A stretch of DNA of 7,279 nt from Eubacteriales Family XIII. Incertae Sedis bacterium (lineage in GTDB: Bacteria > Bacillota > Clostridia > Peptostreptococcales > Anaerovoracaceae), in contig JAISTF010000043.1 of the NCBI GenBank assembly GCA_031272745.1, positions 1 through 7,279 of the forward strand, read 5' to 3'. Within the stretch, counting starts at the first letter, position 1. Each line of letters starts with the position of its first letter. Shown here piece after piece: positions 6,610 through 7,279 of this stretch. The translations under genes were made by a program, and so were the position numbers. The notes below the pieces were generated by a model that did no database searches, was not told where the DNA came from, and saw nothing but the letters and a program-made list of their open reading frames with translations.

Positions 6610-6623
6610 GACTTGACGAGTCC
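6609..6623. repeat. 5-bp inverted repeat enclosing the -35 box
   Basis: GGACT (6609-6613) and AGTCC (6619-6623) flank TGACG. The element overlaps the -35 hexamer TTGACG and shares base 6609 with the preceding palindrome. It is short enough that chance is possible. Confidence 0.35.
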
Positions 6624-6642
6624 TTGAAATTTGTTGTACAAT
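6613..6642 (+). promoter_or_regulatory. Promoter of the vapB-vapC operon
   Basis: TTGACG (6613-6618) and TACAAT (6637-6642) are separated by 18 bases, each five of six to consensus. The -10 box lies inside the large 23-bp palindrome, the usual arrangement for an autorepressed toxin-antitoxin operon. The start point would fall near 6649, leaving a very short leader. Confidence 0.65.
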
Positions 6643-6653
6643 TTGTACAACAA
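6631..6653. promoter_or_regulatory. Perfect 11-1-11 palindrome, probable VapB operator
   Basis: TTGTTGTACAA (6631-6641) and TTGTACAACAA (6643-6653) are exact reverse complements around T6642. The element covers the -10 box and reaches the first base of the Shine-Dalgarno. Ribbon-helix-helix antitoxins bind such palindromes as dimers or tetramers, and VapB-VapC complexes typically repress their own promoter. An RNA hairpin formed by it would also crowd the ribosome binding site. Binding by the downstream antitoxin is inferred. Confidence 0.75.
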
Positions 6654-6658
6654 GGAGG
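6653..6658 (+). promoter_or_regulatory. Ribosome binding site fixing the vapB start
   Basis: AGGAGG lies 8 bases before ATG 6667. The frame is open further upstream through TTG codons at 6631, but those lie within the palindrome and promoter, so the ATG at 6667 is the real start. Confidence 0.8.
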
Positions 6659-6666
6659 ACGGTGCG

Positions 6667-6894
6667 ATGAGCGTGATACAGGCGCGGGTAAGCGACGCGG
6701 ATGAAAGACGATACAAGGCGTTCGCGAAACGGCGGGGGGTCAGTTTGTCAGCTTTGATGAAAACCGCGATCGAGAACGAGATGCGCAAAGAAGAGGGCAC
6801 GTTGGCGTTCGGCATCAAACAGGGAAAGATGTGGATCGCCGAGGATTTCGACGCGCCGTTACCGGATGTAGAGGCGGCATTTTACGGTGAGTGA
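6667..6894 (+). CDS. VapB-type antitoxin (ribbon-helix-helix plus toxin-binding tail)
   Basis: A 75-residue protein. Residues 2-40 look like a ribbon-helix-helix fold: the short strand 'VIQARVS', a helix from 'DADERRYKAFAKRRG' (10-24), and a second helix 'SLSALMKTAIENEMRK' (26-41). This part would dimerise and bind the promoter palindrome. Residues 45-75, with 'GKMWIAEDFDAPLPD' (53-67) and 'AAFYGE', resemble the C-terminal tail of many DUF2281/VapB-like antitoxins that wraps around a PIN toxin. It is followed by the toxin gene with an 8-base overlap, as expected for translational coupling. The role is antidote and autorepressor. The antitoxin call is strong from context and both halves; exact subfamily naming is uncertain. 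Confidence 0.85.
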   Translation: MSVIQARVSDADERRYKAFAKRRGVSLSALMKTAIENEMRKEEGTLAFGIKQGKMWIAEDFDAPLPDVEAAFYGE

Positions 6895-7276
6895 CGGCTA
6901 CCTCTTTGACACGCATTGTTTGTTGTGGCAGCTGAACGGCGATGCCCGCATTTCAAAAAAGGCGAAGGCCTTGCTGGAACGCCCAAAAGAAAAGAAATAT
7001 GCCAGCATCGCTTCTGTCTGGGAAGTTGCCGTGAAGATTTCGATAGAGAAACTTGCGTATCAGGGCGGTGTGCGCAGTTTTTTTGAAGATATTGTCGCCG
7101 GCGGTCTCGGGATATCAACCGTTTCAATCGACGTACTGGAAATTCTCGAAAAACTGCCTTACCATCACAGAGATCCGTTCGACCGAATCCTCGTAGCTAC
7201 GGCGATGGCGGAAAACTACGCCATCGTCACGGCAGATGACAGGATCAAAGAATACCCGGTGAAAATCGTCTGGTGA
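6887..7276 (+). CDS. vapC: VapC-type PIN-domain toxin ribonuclease
   Basis: A complete 129-residue PIN-domain protein, typical of the VapC length range, that would cleave RNA with Mg2+ or Mn2+ when free of antitoxin. The conserved acidic residues are in place: Asp8 in 'YLFDTHCLLW' (5-14), Glu46 in 'ASVWEVAVK' (42-50), Asp96 and Asp99 in 'HHRDPFDRIL' (93-102), and Asp117/Asp118 in 'IVTADDRI' (113-120). 'DTHxLLW' and 'HHRDPFDR' are typical of the COG3744-like VapC branch. The start is a GTG at 6887 overlapping the end of the antitoxin gene; no in-frame ATG exists before the first catalytic Asp. Translation probably depends on antitoxin translation. All catalytic residues are intact, so the toxin appears functional. 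The RNA target cannot be told from the sequence. Confidence 0.93.
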   Translation: MSDGYLFDTHCLLWQLNGDARISKKAKALLERPKEKKYASIASVWEVAVKISIEKLAYQGGVRSFFEDIVAGGLGISTVSIDVLEILEKLPYHHRDPFDRILVATAMAENYAIVTADDRIKEYPVKIVW

Positions 7277-7279
7277 CGG

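Noticed and set aside
6597..6625. Rho-independent terminator for preA
   Set aside because: The hairpins lack a following T-run on the + strand and overlap the next promoter.
6631..6666. TTG at 6631 as the antitoxin start
   Set aside because: It lies within the operator and -10 box, and AGGAGG is correctly spaced only for ATG 6667.

Overview
The window is GC-rich bacterial DNA with compact operons, strong Shine-Dalgarno sequences and sigma-70-like promoters. The gene content (a reductive pyrimidine dehydrogenase with several Fe-S clusters, a Cd/Zn/Pb efflux pair, a Lys-rich Ig-like surface protein and a VapBC module) suits an anaerobic or facultative bacterium, possibly gut-associated. The sequence does not fix the phylum. 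A Clostridia-like Bacillota or another gut anaerobe is only a guess. All genes lie on the + strand.

Layout. (1) Bases 2-1177 hold the 3' end of a large surface or secreted protein: two repeats resembling carboxypeptidase-regulatory beta-sandwiches, a six-unit GGTQ-type linker and two bacterial Ig-like (Big_2) domains. (2) Bases 1196-3771 form a metal-resistance operon. A promoter with an overlapping imperfect palindrome drives a CadC-type ArsR/SmtB repressor, followed closely by a P1B-type Cd/Zn/Pb ATPase. (3) Bases 3772-4000 are noncoding: a terminator-like hairpin, a promoter and a structured leader with two mutually exclusive pairings. (4) Bases 4001-6568 hold preT-preA, the two subunits of NAD(P)H-dependent dihydropyrimidine dehydrogenase, abutting as TAG-ATG. 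(5) Bases 6597-6653 hold three consecutive palindromes around a promoter, the last a perfect 11-1-11 inverted repeat. (6) Bases 6667-7276 hold a complete VapBC-type toxin-antitoxin pair with an 8-base overlap.

How the parts work together. The repressor should release its promoter when it binds Cd, Pb or Zn, allowing synthesis of the ATPase that exports the same ions. PreT oxidises NAD(P)H and passes electrons through FAD and Fe-S clusters to PreA, which reduces uracil or thymine at its FMN. The antitoxin probably represses its own operon through the large palindrome and neutralises the PIN-domain RNase.

Most of the window is recognisable biology. I see no clear new multi-gene system. The least explained elements are the preT leader RNA, the HMA-less N-terminus of the ATPase, and the palindrome cluster upstream of the toxin-antitoxin pair.
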